Source: DATBMY01 sp036554605 (lineage in GTDB: Bacteria; Acidobacteriota; Blastocatellia; UBA7656). From it: DNA of 5,952 bases. The stretch is from assembly GCA_036554605.1 (NCBI GenBank), contig DATBMY010000067.1, forward strand, positions 1 through 5,952, in the 5' to 3' direction. The position numbers and the translations under genes were made by a program. The notes beneath the pieces are model-generated. The model did not search any database. It was given only the letters and a program-made list of their open reading frames with translations, and was not told the DNA's origin. Each line of letters begins with the position of its first letter. The first letter of the stretch is position 1. Shown in pieces: positions 1 through 5,540 of this stretch.

Positions 1-675
1 CCCCTCGCGATTCATCACGCCGCCCTCGGGCGTCAGCACTATGGCGTTATCGAGCGAGCCGCCGCGCGCGAGCCCCATGTTGCGAAGCGCCTCGATCTCT
101 TGGAGAAATCCAAATGTGCGGGCCGAAGCTACATGGCGCGCGAACTGCCCATCGTTAATCTCTATCTCGAAACGCTGCGTGCCGATCATCGGGTGGGGGA
201 ATTCTATCAGGCAAGAAATGGAAAAATCGTTTGCCGGGCTTATGCTCATGCGCCGGTTGCCGTCTTCGACCTCGACCCGCTTGAGCACGCGCAGGAACTG
301 GCGCGGCGCTTCAAGCTCGGTTGTTCCCGCCTGCTCTATGAGATCGATGAACGGTTCGGCGCTGCCGTCAAGTATCGGCACTTCGAGCGAGTCAATGTCA
401 ATGACGCAGTTATCGATGTGGGTGCCGGCGAGCGCCGCGAGCAGGTGCTCGACTGTCGCGACCATCACACCCTGGCGCATAAGCGTGGTCGCGTAGCTCA
501 CGCGCGCGACATGCTGCGGCGCGGCTGCCACCTCGAAATTATTCAAGTCGGTTCGGCGAAATATGTATCCCGTGTAGGCGGGCGCCGGCCGGAGCGTTAT
601 GCGGGCCCGCTCGCCGGTGTGAAGGCCGTGCCCGGAGGCTGAGACCTCGCGAGCAAGCGTCGTTTGCTTTATCAA
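1..675 (-). CDS. lpxC: UDP-3-O-acyl-N-acetylglucosamine deacetylase LpxC, 3' end outside window
   Basis: LpxC is the zinc-dependent cytoplasmic deacetylase that commits UDP-3-O-acyl-GlcNAc to lipid A synthesis. Reading the minus strand from 675 gives 225 uninterrupted codons to the window edge. The protein begins MIKQTTL and has the HGLHTG motif (residues 16-21), matching the N-terminus I know from E. coli LpxC (MIKQRTL, GVGLHTG). Residues 74-84 hold TVEHLLAALAG, in which E76 and H77 correspond to the catalytic Glu78 and zinc ligand His79 of E. coli. Further family motifs are IDN (87-89), PILDGSAEPF (100-109), SARTFGF (184-190) and GGSLDNAIV (205-213). The second zinc-ligand motif (HKxxDxxGD) lies beyond the left edge. 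The start is a TTG at 675-673, chosen because it gives the family N-terminus and sits 6 nt after a GGGAGG site; no in-frame ATG was seen just upstream. It is transcribed divergently from the thioesterase gene. Family identity is very secure. Confidence 0.96.
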   Translation of the reverse strand, partial: MIKQTTLAREVSASGHGLHTGERARITLRPAPAYTGYIFRRTDLNNFEVAAAPQHVARVSYATTLMRQGVMVATVEHLLAALAGTHIDNCVIDIDSLEVPILDGSAEPFIDLIEQAGTTELEAPRQFLRVLKRVEVEDGNRRMSISPANDFSISCLIEFPHPMIGTQRFEIEINDGQFARHVASARTFGFLQEIEALRNMGLARGGSLDNAIVLTPEGGVMNREG

Positions 676-681
676 AAAGTG

Positions 682-687
682 CCTCCC
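682..687 (-). promoter_or_regulatory. Ribosome binding site fixing the lpxC TTG start
   Basis: The minus strand reads GGGAGG at 687-682, followed by a 6-nt spacer and TTG at 675-673. An ATG at 689-687 lies out of frame and overlaps the site, so it cannot be the start. The spacing and the conserved MIKQ N-terminus together support the TTG start. Confidence 0.75.
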
Positions 688-850
688 ATCTCCTGCGCAC
701 GTCCGAATAAATAAAAAGCCTTTGCAATGGGCGTGCCGCGAATATGATACCTCAACCATTCCGTTTTTCTTTTGAAATTCGCTCTCTCGATCCGGCTTCG
801 CCACAGGGTTGTTGCGCCGAGGCCACAGTTGCTGTCGCCTGTAGCACACA

Positions 851-879
851 TGGAATTTTTTAGCCGGCCCAGATAGAAT
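851..879 (+). promoter_or_regulatory. Weak candidate promoter for the thioesterase gene
   Basis: TGGAAT at 851-856 (three of six matches to the -35 consensus) and TAGAAT at 874-879 (five of six matches to the -10 consensus) are separated by 17 nt. Transcription would begin near 886, about 35 nt before the start codon at 920. The -35 match is poor. Nothing else is clear in the 244-bp divergent spacer (676-919), and I could not pick a convincing lpxC promoter there. Confidence 0.3.
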
Positions 880-919
880 TGGCTGCAACAGTTTTGAAAA
901 GAGTCCTATGAGGTGACGG

Positions 920-1330
920 ATGAAGGCGACTGCGGGTGTGCAGGTGGGCGCGGTTAACACGAGCGTCATAGAGGTCACGCGCGAGATGACGGTCGCGCAC
1001 CATGTTGAGGGGATGCCCGAAGTTTATGGCACCCCGATCATGATATTTCATATGGAGTCGACCGCGGGCGAGCTGTTCCATCGCTACCTGCCCGAAGGCT
1101 GGCTGTCGGTGGGAGTCCTCGTCAACGTGCGCCATCTTTCGGCCACTCCCGTAGGCGGCCGCGTGACGCTGCGCGCCGAGATACTCGAGGTCAACGACAA
1201 CACGGTAAGCTTTAAGGTTGAAGCGCACGACGAATTCGATAAGATCGGCGAAGGGACGCACGTTCGCGCCGCCATAGAAACGGAGCGATTTCTTAAACGC
1301 GTCCGCGCGAAGGTCCGGAAAAAAGATTAA
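920..1330 (+). CDS. Hot-dog fold thioesterase, fluoroacetyl-CoA thioesterase (FlK)-like family
   Basis: This is a 136-residue single-domain protein, the usual size for a small hot-dog acyl-CoA thioesterase, with no signal peptide, so probably cytoplasmic. From memory of Streptomyces cattleya FlK, it aligns without gaps across the active site with a constant offset of four residues. T38, E46 and H72 match the FlK triad Thr42, Glu50 and His76, and R116 matches Arg120. The C-terminal block AHDEFDKIGEGTHVRA (102-117) resembles AHDGVDEIGSGTHERA of FlK. The residue matching the FlK lid Phe36, important for fluoroacetyl-CoA selectivity, is M32, so fluoroacetate resistance is unlikely and the physiological acyl-CoA is unknown. 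The ATG at 920 is preceded by GAGG at 910-913 with 6 nt spacing. The gene lies 152 bp upstream of coxS on the same strand. A separate candidate promoter for coxS suggests it is not simply the first gene of that operon. The family call is good; the function is open. Confidence 0.82.
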   Translation: MKATAGVQVGAVNTSVIEVTREMTVAHHVEGMPEVYGTPIMIFHMESTAGELFHRYLPEGWLSVGVLVNVRHLSATPVGGRVTLRAEILEVNDNTVSFKVEAHDEFDKIGEGTHVRAAIETERFLKRVRAKVRKKD

Positions 1331-1353
1331 CCGCGCCGCCGTCGCCGCTCTAT

Positions 1354-1374
1354 CTTGAATCTTGCCTGTTCAAG
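1354..1374 (+). promoter_or_regulatory. Possible operator: CTTGAA-N9-TTCAAG inverted repeat
   Basis: CTTGAA at 1354-1359 and TTCAAG at 1369-1374 form a perfect 6-bp inverted repeat with a 9-bp spacer. It overlaps the candidate -35 box and the promoter spacer, a position suited to a dimeric regulator. A 6-bp repeat can occur by chance and there is no T-run after it, so it is not a terminator for the thioesterase gene. No regulator gene is present in the window to pair it with. Confidence 0.25.
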
Positions 1375-1383
1375 TGCTAGTAT
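1355..1383 (+). promoter_or_regulatory. Candidate sigma-70-type promoter of the cox operon
   Basis: TTGAAT at 1355-1360 (four of six matches to TTGACA) is followed after exactly 17 nt by TAGTAT at 1378-1383 (four of six matches to TATAAT). TG at 1375-1376, one base before the -10 box, makes an extended -10 element. Transcription would start near 1390, leaving a leader of about 90 nt before coxS. This is the best promoter-like pair in the 152-bp spacer, but it is only a sequence match, and the organism's own sigma factor preferences are unknown. Confidence 0.45.
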
Positions 1384-1469
1384 GCGGCCCGCTAATCCGT
1401 GAATATATTTCAGTCAAGAGGGCGAGTTCCGCCGGGCCGCCTTGTCGTTATAAACCGCGAATAGCAAGT

Positions 1470-1474
1470 GAGGT
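1470..1474 (+). promoter_or_regulatory. Ribosome binding site deciding the coxS start
   Basis: GAGGT at 1470-1474 lies 8 nt before the ATG at 1483. A longer reading from GTG at 1468 would place this site inside the gene and add MRYFQ, which has no counterpart in CoxS proteins I know. The ATG is therefore preferred. Confidence 0.65.
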
Positions 1475-1482
1475 ACTTTCAA

Positions 1483-1983
1483 ATGAAAAGGGCTGTAAGC
1501 ATCACCGTCAACGGAAAGACCGAGCAACGCGAGATCGAGCCGCGCATGCTTCTGGTTCATTACCTGCGCGAGGAGCTGGGGCTGACGGGCACGCACGTCG
1601 GCTGCGAAACCTCAATATGCGGAGCCTGCACGGTGCTCCTGGATGGCCAGTCGGTCAAATCCTGCACGCTATTTGCCATCCAGGCTGACGGGGCGAGCGT
1701 GACGACTATCGAGGGCATCGCGGCCAACGGGCAGTTGCACCCGGTCCAGGAAGGATTCTGGGAGCAGCACGGCTTGCAGTGCGGGTATTGCACGCCGGGC
1801 ATGGTAATTGCCGCCTGTCAGATACTCGAGCGCAACCCTGACCCGAGCGAAGACGACATACGCCACGGCCTGGAGGGCAATCTATGCCGCTGCACCGGCT
1901 ATCAGCATATCGTCGACGCCGTGCAATATGCCGCGCGCAAGATCAGGAGCCAGGCGTCAGGGGTCGGGAGTCAGGGTGCCTAA
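1483..1983 (+). CDS. coxS: Molybdenum hydroxylase (CO dehydrogenase-like) iron-sulfur subunit CoxS
   Basis: This is the small subunit of a three-subunit molybdenum hydroxylase, passing electrons from the Mo-pterin of CoxL to the FAD of CoxM. It has 166 residues, the same length as Oligotropha CoxS. The N-terminal plant-ferredoxin-type domain carries the distal [2Fe-2S] ligands C41, C46, C49 (CETSICGAC) and C61. The C-terminal helical domain carries the proximal [2Fe-2S] ligands C100 and C103 (QCGYCTPG) and C135 and C137 (NLCRCTGY). All eight ligands are present, so the subunit should be functional. The last 12 or so residues (RSQASGVGSQGA, 155-166) are encoded by the left arm of the inverted repeat that fills the spacer to coxL, so this tail reflects the repeat and not the family. 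It is the first gene of the S-L-M-G operon, and 77 bp separate it from coxL. The family is very secure; CO as the substrate is not. Confidence 0.95.
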   Translation: MKRAVSITVNGKTEQREIEPRMLLVHYLREELGLTGTHVGCETSICGACTVLLDGQSVKSCTLFAIQADGASVTTIEGIAANGQLHPVQEGFWEQHGLQCGYCTPGMVIAACQILERNPDPSEDDIRHGLEGNLCRCTGYQHIVDAVQYAARKIRSQASGVGSQGA

Positions 1984-2054
1984 AACACCAAATCTCTAAA
2001 TCTGAGATTCACTGACAAACCCTGATCCCCGGCCCTCGGCCCCCGATCCCTGGA
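1941..2054. repeat. Heptamer-array inverted repeat, copy 1 (coxS-coxL junction)
   Basis: The left arm is five degenerate 7-bp units at 1941-1975 (for example GATCAGG, CGTCAGG, AGTCAGG). The right arm is five complementary-type units at 2020-2054 (for example CCCTGAT, CCCCGGC, CCCCGAT). Pairing 1943-1976 with 2020-2053 by eye gives 22 Watson-Crick and 6 G-U pairs in 34 positions. The 43-nt loop contains a small stem, AATCTC (1991-1996) with GAGATT (2004-2009). The left arm lies inside the coxS coding sequence, and the base of the right arm includes the first bases of the coxL ribosome binding site. There is no T-run, so it is not a standard terminator. It is the reverse-oriented relative of copy 2. 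Confidence 0.8.
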
Positions 2055-2058
2055 GGTG
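2052..2058 (+). promoter_or_regulatory. Strong coxL ribosome binding site at the foot of repeat copy 1
   Basis: GGAGGTG at 2052-2058 is a seven-base match to the usual 16S anti-Shine-Dalgarno sequence, with ATG at 2061 (4 nt after GGAGG). Its first two G residues could pair with C1944 and T1943 at the foot of the spacer hairpin, so folding could slightly affect access. Confidence 0.7.
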
Positions 2059-2060
2059 TT

Positions 2061-4469
2061 ATGGCAAACAAGTACGTAGGAGAGAGAGTCAAGAGAACCG
2101 AGGACCCGCGGCTTATACGCGGGCTCGCGCATTACGTCGATGATGTGAAGCTTCCAGATACGCTTCACGTGGTATTTTTGCGCTCGATGTACGCGCACGC
2201 TCGCATAACGAGCATCGACGTGACCGAAGCCGCGCATGCGCCCGGCGTCATCGCCGTTTATACCGGCAATGATGTCGCCGAAAAGGTCGGCCCGGTCCCC
2301 TGCGCAAGCGCCGGAGCGATACCCGATCTGAAAGTGCCAGATTACCGCGTGCTGGCGAAAGAGCATGTCGTTTTCGTCGGCCAGCCGATAGCCGCCGTCG
2401 TCGCCACCGATCGCTACGCGGCGCGCGACGCGGTCGATTTGATCATGGTCGACTATGAGGAGCTGCCCGTGGTCGTCGACGTTGAGAAAGCCGCCGAGGG
2501 CGGCCCCGCGATCTATGAGGAGTACGGCGACAATATCGCCTATCGCCTCACGGCGGGCGAAGGCGACGTTGACGCGGCGCTTGCTTCATCCGAGCGGGTG
2601 ATAAAGCAACGCATCGTGCACCAGCGGCTCGCGCCCATTGCGATGGAGCCGCGCGGAGTGCTCGCGCGCTACCTGCCGGGCGAGCAAGAGATGACCCTTT
2701 GGACGTCGACTCAGATACCGCACCTTCTGCGCACGCAGCTCGCCTTGATGATCGGCATCCCCGAAAACAAGCTGCGGGTGATAGCGCCGGAAGTAGGCGG
2801 CGGGTTCGGCTCGAAGCTGAACGTCTATGCCGAAGAGGCGCTGCTCGGATGGATTTCAATGCAGCTCGGCAAGCCGATCAAGTGGATCGAGACGCGGCGT
2901 GAAAACATTCAGGCCACTATACACGGGCGCGGGCAGGTCGGCCATCTCGAAGTCGGGTGCAACAACGACGGCGCGATCACGGCGCTGAGGTGGAACGTAT
3001 TTGCTGACCTCGGCGCGTATCACCAGTTGCTCACGCCGGCCATCCCGACGCTGACGGGTTTGATGCTTTCCGGCTCGTATAAAATCCCCGCCATCCAGAT
3101 CAACATCACCGGCGTCTTCACAAATAAGATGTCTACGGACGCCTATCGCGGCGCGGGCCGGCCCGAGGCGACATACATCGTAGAGCGCGCGGCCGACCTA
3201 GTCGCCGCCGAGCTTGGCATGGACCCCGTAGAAGTCCGGCGCAAGAATTTTCCTAAGCCCGATGAGTTCCCGTTTAAGACGGCGACGGGTCTGTTCTACG
3301 ACAGCGGCAATTACGAGGCGGCGCTCGCGCGGGCTCTCGAGATGGCCGATTACCAGAAACTGCGCGAGGAACAGAAACGGGCGCGCGCCGAAGGGCGGAT
3401 CATGGGGATAGGTGTATCGAGCTACGTAGAGATATGCGCGCTCGGCCCCTCGCAGGCGATGCCCGCGGGCGGCTGGGAGTCCGCCACCGTTCGCATAGAG
3501 CCGACAGGCAAAGTCACGGTGCTTACCGGCGCGTCGCCGCATGGTCAGGGGCAAGAGACCTCCTTCGCGCAGATAGTCGCCGACCAGCTCGGCATTCCGC
3601 TCGAAGACGTGACGGTCATTCACGGCGACACCTCCATAGTCCAGTACGGCATAGGCACCTTCGGCAGTCGCGCGACCGCCGTAGGCGGGACGGCCGTCTA
3701 TTACGCGGTGGAGAAGCTCAAGGAGAAAGCCGGCCAGATAGCGGCTCATCTGCTAGGGGCCGGGGCCGAGGGCGTGGCCTTCCGCGAAGGCAAGTTCTCG
3801 AAAGAGGCTGCCAGAGCCGCTTCCGCGGCGGCGGGCGAAGTGCCCGAGCCGGTCTTGCCGGCGGGCCAGGCCCCGGCGGGCGCGCTGCCCGAGCCCGAAA
3901 TAGAAGGCAAGAGCATATCGATTCAGGAGGTGGCGCTTGCGGCGCACATCGCCCGCGACCTGCCCGCCGGGATGGAGCCGGGGCTATCGGCCTCGCACTT
4001 TTTCGAGCCGACGAATTTCACGTTCCCATTTGGAACGCATATCGTTGTGGTCGAGATCGACCGCGATACGGGAGAAGCGAAGTTCCTTCGCTACGTCGCG
4101 GTCGATGATTGCGGCAAGGTTGTAAATCCCTTGCTGGTCGAAGGCCAGGTCCACGGCGGCATCGTGCAGGCCATGGGGCAGGCGATGTACGAAGAGGTTA
4201 TATACGACGATCAGGGGCAGCTTGTGACCGGCACGCTTATGGATTACGCGGTTCCGAAGGCGGCCATGTCGCCGCGTTTCGAGCTGGATCGCACCGAGAC
4301 GCCTACGCCAGTCAACCCGCTCGGCGTCAAAGGCGTGGGCGAAGCGGGCACCATCGGCGCAACGCCGGCGATTGTCAACGCGATAGTCGACGCGCTCGCC
4401 CCGTTCGGCGTCCGCCACATCGACATGCCCATAAAACCCGAAACGATCTGGCGAATAATTAAGCAGTAG
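2061..4469 (+). CDS. coxL: Form II CoxL-type molybdenum hydroxylase large (Mo-pterin) subunit
   Basis: This is the catalytic subunit, binding molybdopterin cytosine dinucleotide; it has 802 residues, close to the roughly 809 of Oligotropha CoxL. The N-terminal xanthine-dehydrogenase-like hammerhead domain (about 5-130) starts at YVGERVKRTEDPRLIRG. Two Mo-pterin-binding domains follow (about 145-390 and 410-690). Visible motifs are GGGFGSK (246-252), HGQGQETSFAQI near 494-505, and GVGEAG with the likely catalytic base E761 (Glu763 in Oligotropha). The active-site loop at 361-367 reads AYRGAGR. Form I CO dehydrogenases have AYxCSFR, whose Cys388 bridges Mo to Cu; here G364 takes that place, so the Mo-Cu site cannot form in the known way. 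This makes it form II, a group of uncertain substrate, possibly an aldehyde, purine or other heteroaromatic. Residues 583-615 are an Ala/Pro-rich stretch that looks like an inserted linker. Enzyme class is very secure; the substrate is unknown. Confidence 0.95.
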   Translation: MANKYVGERVKRTEDPRLIRGLAHYVDDVKLPDTLHVVFLRSMYAHARITSIDVTEAAHAPGVIAVYTGNDVAEKVGPVPCASAGAIPDLKVPDYRVLAKEHVVFVGQPIAAVVATDRYAARDAVDLIMVDYEELPVVVDVEKAAEGGPAIYEEYGDNIAYRLTAGEGDVDAALASSERVIKQRIVHQRLAPIAMEPRGVLARYLPGEQEMTLWTSTQIPHLLRTQLALMIGIPENKLRVIAPEVGGGFGSKLNVYAEEALLGWISMQLGKPIKWIETRRENIQATIHGRGQVGHLEVGCNNDGAITALRWNVFADLGAYHQLLTPAIPTLTGLMLSGSYKIPAIQINITGVFTNKMSTDAYRGAGRPEATYIVERAADLVAAELGMDPVEVRRKNFPKPDEFPFKTATGLFYDSGNYEAALARALEMADYQKLREEQKRARAEGRIMGIGVSSYVEICALGPSQAMPAGGWESATVRIEPTGKVTVLTGASPHGQGQETSFAQIVADQLGIPLEDVTVIHGDTSIVQYGIGTFGSRATAVGGTAVYYAVEKLKEKAGQIAAHLLGAGAEGVAFREGKFSKEAARAASAAAGEVPEPVLPAGQAPAGALPEPEIEGKSISIQEVALAAHIARDLPAGMEPGLSASHFFEPTNFTFPFGTHIVVVEIDRDTGEAKFLRYVAVDDCGKVVNPLLVEGQVHGGIVQAMGQAMYEEVIYDDQGQLVTGTLMDYAVPKAAMSPRFELDRTETPTPVNPLGVKGVGEAGTIGATPAIVNAIVDALAPFGVRHIDMPIKPETIWRIIKQ

Positions 4470-4575
4470 GGGTCAGGGATCAGAGGTCGGAGGTCAGGGA
4501 TTGTCAGTGATATAGCATCTCGAATTTGAAATTGCGGAAGCCCTGACTCCCGGCTACCGGCCACTGACCACTGGC
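4470..4575. repeat. Heptamer-array inverted repeat, copy 2 (coxL-coxM spacer)
   Basis: The left arm begins at the base after the coxL TAG stop with four 7-bp units (GGGTCAG 4470-4476, GGATCAG, AGGTCGG, AGGTCAG to 4497). The right arm has five units at 4541-4575 (CCCTGAC, TCCCGGC, TACCGGC, CACTGAC, CACTGGC). Pairing 4471-4499 with 4541-4569 by eye gives 20 Watson-Crick and 4 G-U pairs in 29 positions, with a 41-nt loop. The stretch 4493-4510, GTCAGGGATTGTCAGTGA, matches the reverse complement of 2009-2026 at 16 of 18 positions, which shows it is the same family as copy 1, inverted. It fills the whole spacer up to the coxM ribosome binding site and has no T-run. Confidence 0.8.
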
Positions 4576-4586
4576 ATGGAGGAGAA

Positions 4587-5477
4587 ATGATTCCAGGACA
4601 GTTTGATTATCACGCTCCCGCGACGCTCGATGAGGCGCTCTCGCTTTTGGCGCGGCATCCGGACGAGGCGAAGATACTGGCCGGCGGGCACAGTCTCGTG
4701 CCCGCAATGAAGCTGCGGCTCGCGATGCCCCAGGTGCTGATCGACATAGGGCGCATCAAAGACCTCGCGTACATACGCGAAGAGGGCGACCAGATACTTA
4801 TAGGTGCGATGGCCACGCACTACCAGATCGAATCGTCGGACCTGCTCGGCGAGCGGTGCCCGCTGATGGCTGAAACCGCTTCGCGGATAGGCGACGTTCA
4901 GGTGCGCAACCGCGGGACCATTGGCGGCAGCCTCGCGCACGCGGACCCGGCGGCCGATTACCCGGCCGCGATACTGGCGCTTGGCGCGGAGATCATCGCC
5001 GCAAGCCCGAATGGCGAGCGCGCGATCAAGGCCGAAGATTTCTTTGTCGATATGCTCACGACCGCGCTCGACGCGGGCGAGATCATTCGCGAGATACGCA
5101 TCAATCGCCCGCAAGGCCGCTACGGTCAGGCGTACAGAAAAGCGGCTCAACCCGCCTCGGGTTTTGCCGTCATAGGCGCCGCCGCGCATGTGGCGCTCGA
5201 CAATGACGGCAACTGCCAGAGGGCAAGCATAGGCATTACCGGGCTCGGCTCGAAAGCCTTCTTGCTCGAAAAGACGGCCGCGGGCCTCGCGGGAAAGAAC
5301 CTGAGCGGCGCGGATATACTTTCGAATGACGAAGTCGCGCAGGAGCTTGCGGTCCTCAAAGCGTCGGGCGAGTTGAACGTCAACGGCGACATCTACGCAT
5401 CCGAGGATTACCGCCTGCACCTGGCGACGGTCTATGTCCGCCGCGCGGTACAGGCCGCGGTTAAAAGGACTGAGTGA
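4587..5477 (+). CDS. coxM: Molybdenum hydroxylase (CO dehydrogenase-like) FAD subunit CoxM
   Basis: This is the medium flavoprotein subunit that takes electrons from the CoxS clusters and hands them to the acceptor. It has 296 residues against 288 in Oligotropha CoxM. The N-terminal PCMH-type FAD domain carries AGGHS at 32-36 and TIGGS at 111-115, the two FAD pyrophosphate-binding motifs, at the same numbers as I recall for Oligotropha CoxM. SLAHADPAADYPA (115-127) follows, and the C-terminal CoxM/xanthine-dehydrogenase domain begins near residue 175. The ATG at 4587 follows GGAGG (4578-4582) at 4 nt. Of its 24 isoleucine codons 11 are ATA, 9 ATC and 4 ATT, unusual for a GC-rich gene. Its last codons and stop (AGG ACT GAG TGA) fall in the left arm of the third spacer repeat. 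The gene lies 117 bp after coxL, with 63 bp to coxG. The call is very secure. Confidence 0.95.
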   Translation: MIPGQFDYHAPATLDEALSLLARHPDEAKILAGGHSLVPAMKLRLAMPQVLIDIGRIKDLAYIREEGDQILIGAMATHYQIESSDLLGERCPLMAETASRIGDVQVRNRGTIGGSLAHADPAADYPAAILALGAEIIAASPNGERAIKAEDFFVDMLTTALDAGEIIREIRINRPQGRYGQAYRKAAQPASGFAVIGAAAHVALDNDGNCQRASIGITGLGSKAFLLEKTAAGLAGKNLSGADILSNDEVAQELAVLKASGELNVNGDIYASEDYRLHLATVYVRRAVQAAVKRTE

Positions 5478-5538
5478 TGAGTGCTGAGGACTGAACAAAT
5501 ATGTGTGACTCAGTCCTCCGCTCCTCAGTCCTCATTGC
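5466..5538. repeat. Heptamer-array inverted repeat, copy 3 (coxM-coxG junction)
   Basis: Four 7-bp units at 5467-5494 (GGACTGA, GTGATGA, GTGCTGA, GGACTGA) face TCAGTCC-type units at 5510-5538, with one extra base in the right array. Two perfect 9-bp stems are possible: GAGGACTGA (5486-5494) with TCAGTCCTC (5510-5518) around a 15-nt loop, and outside it AGGACTGAG (5466-5474) with CTCAGTCCT (5524-5532). The heptamer differs from that of copies 1 and 2, and the shared core TTGTCAGTGA is absent, so it is the same architecture but another subfamily. It covers the coxM stop codon and ends 2 nt before the coxG start. No T-run follows. Confidence 0.75.
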
Positions 5539-5540
5539 TT

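Noticed and set aside
41..642. Two plus-strand open frames (41-496 and 100-642)
   Set aside because: They lie antisense to lpxC, whose minus-strand frame is open throughout and carries clear family motifs. The plus-strand products show no recognisable domain and reflect the GC-rich codon pattern.
1384..1440. 8-bp inverted repeat GCGGCCCG / CGGGCCGC in front of coxS
   Set aside because: The loop is 41 nt, the arms are plain GC-rich sequence, and the left arm would overlap the predicted transcription start. Not enough for a leader structure or riboswitch.
1468..1482. GTG at 1468 as the coxS start
   Set aside because: It would put the GAGGT ribosome binding site inside the gene and add five residues not typical of the family; ATG at 1483 fits better.
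1941..2054. CRISPR-like array
   Set aside because: The units are 7 bp, contiguous and degenerate, with no spacers between them and no cas genes nearby.
3434..4108. A 224-codon plus-strand open frame inside coxL
   Set aside because: Arg-rich out-of-frame shadow of coxL with no family motifs and no ribosome binding site. The coxL frame carries conserved domains across the whole stretch.
4470..4575. Reading the spacer hairpins as intrinsic terminators
   Set aside because: No run of T follows any of the three, the stems are long and imperfect, and genes encoding subunits of one complex follow directly.
4554..5498. A 314-codon minus-strand open frame opposite coxM
   Set aside because: It mirrors coxM almost exactly. 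coxM has the FAD motifs, a proper start site and operon context, while the minus-strand product resembles nothing I know. Long antisense frames are common in such GC-rich genes.
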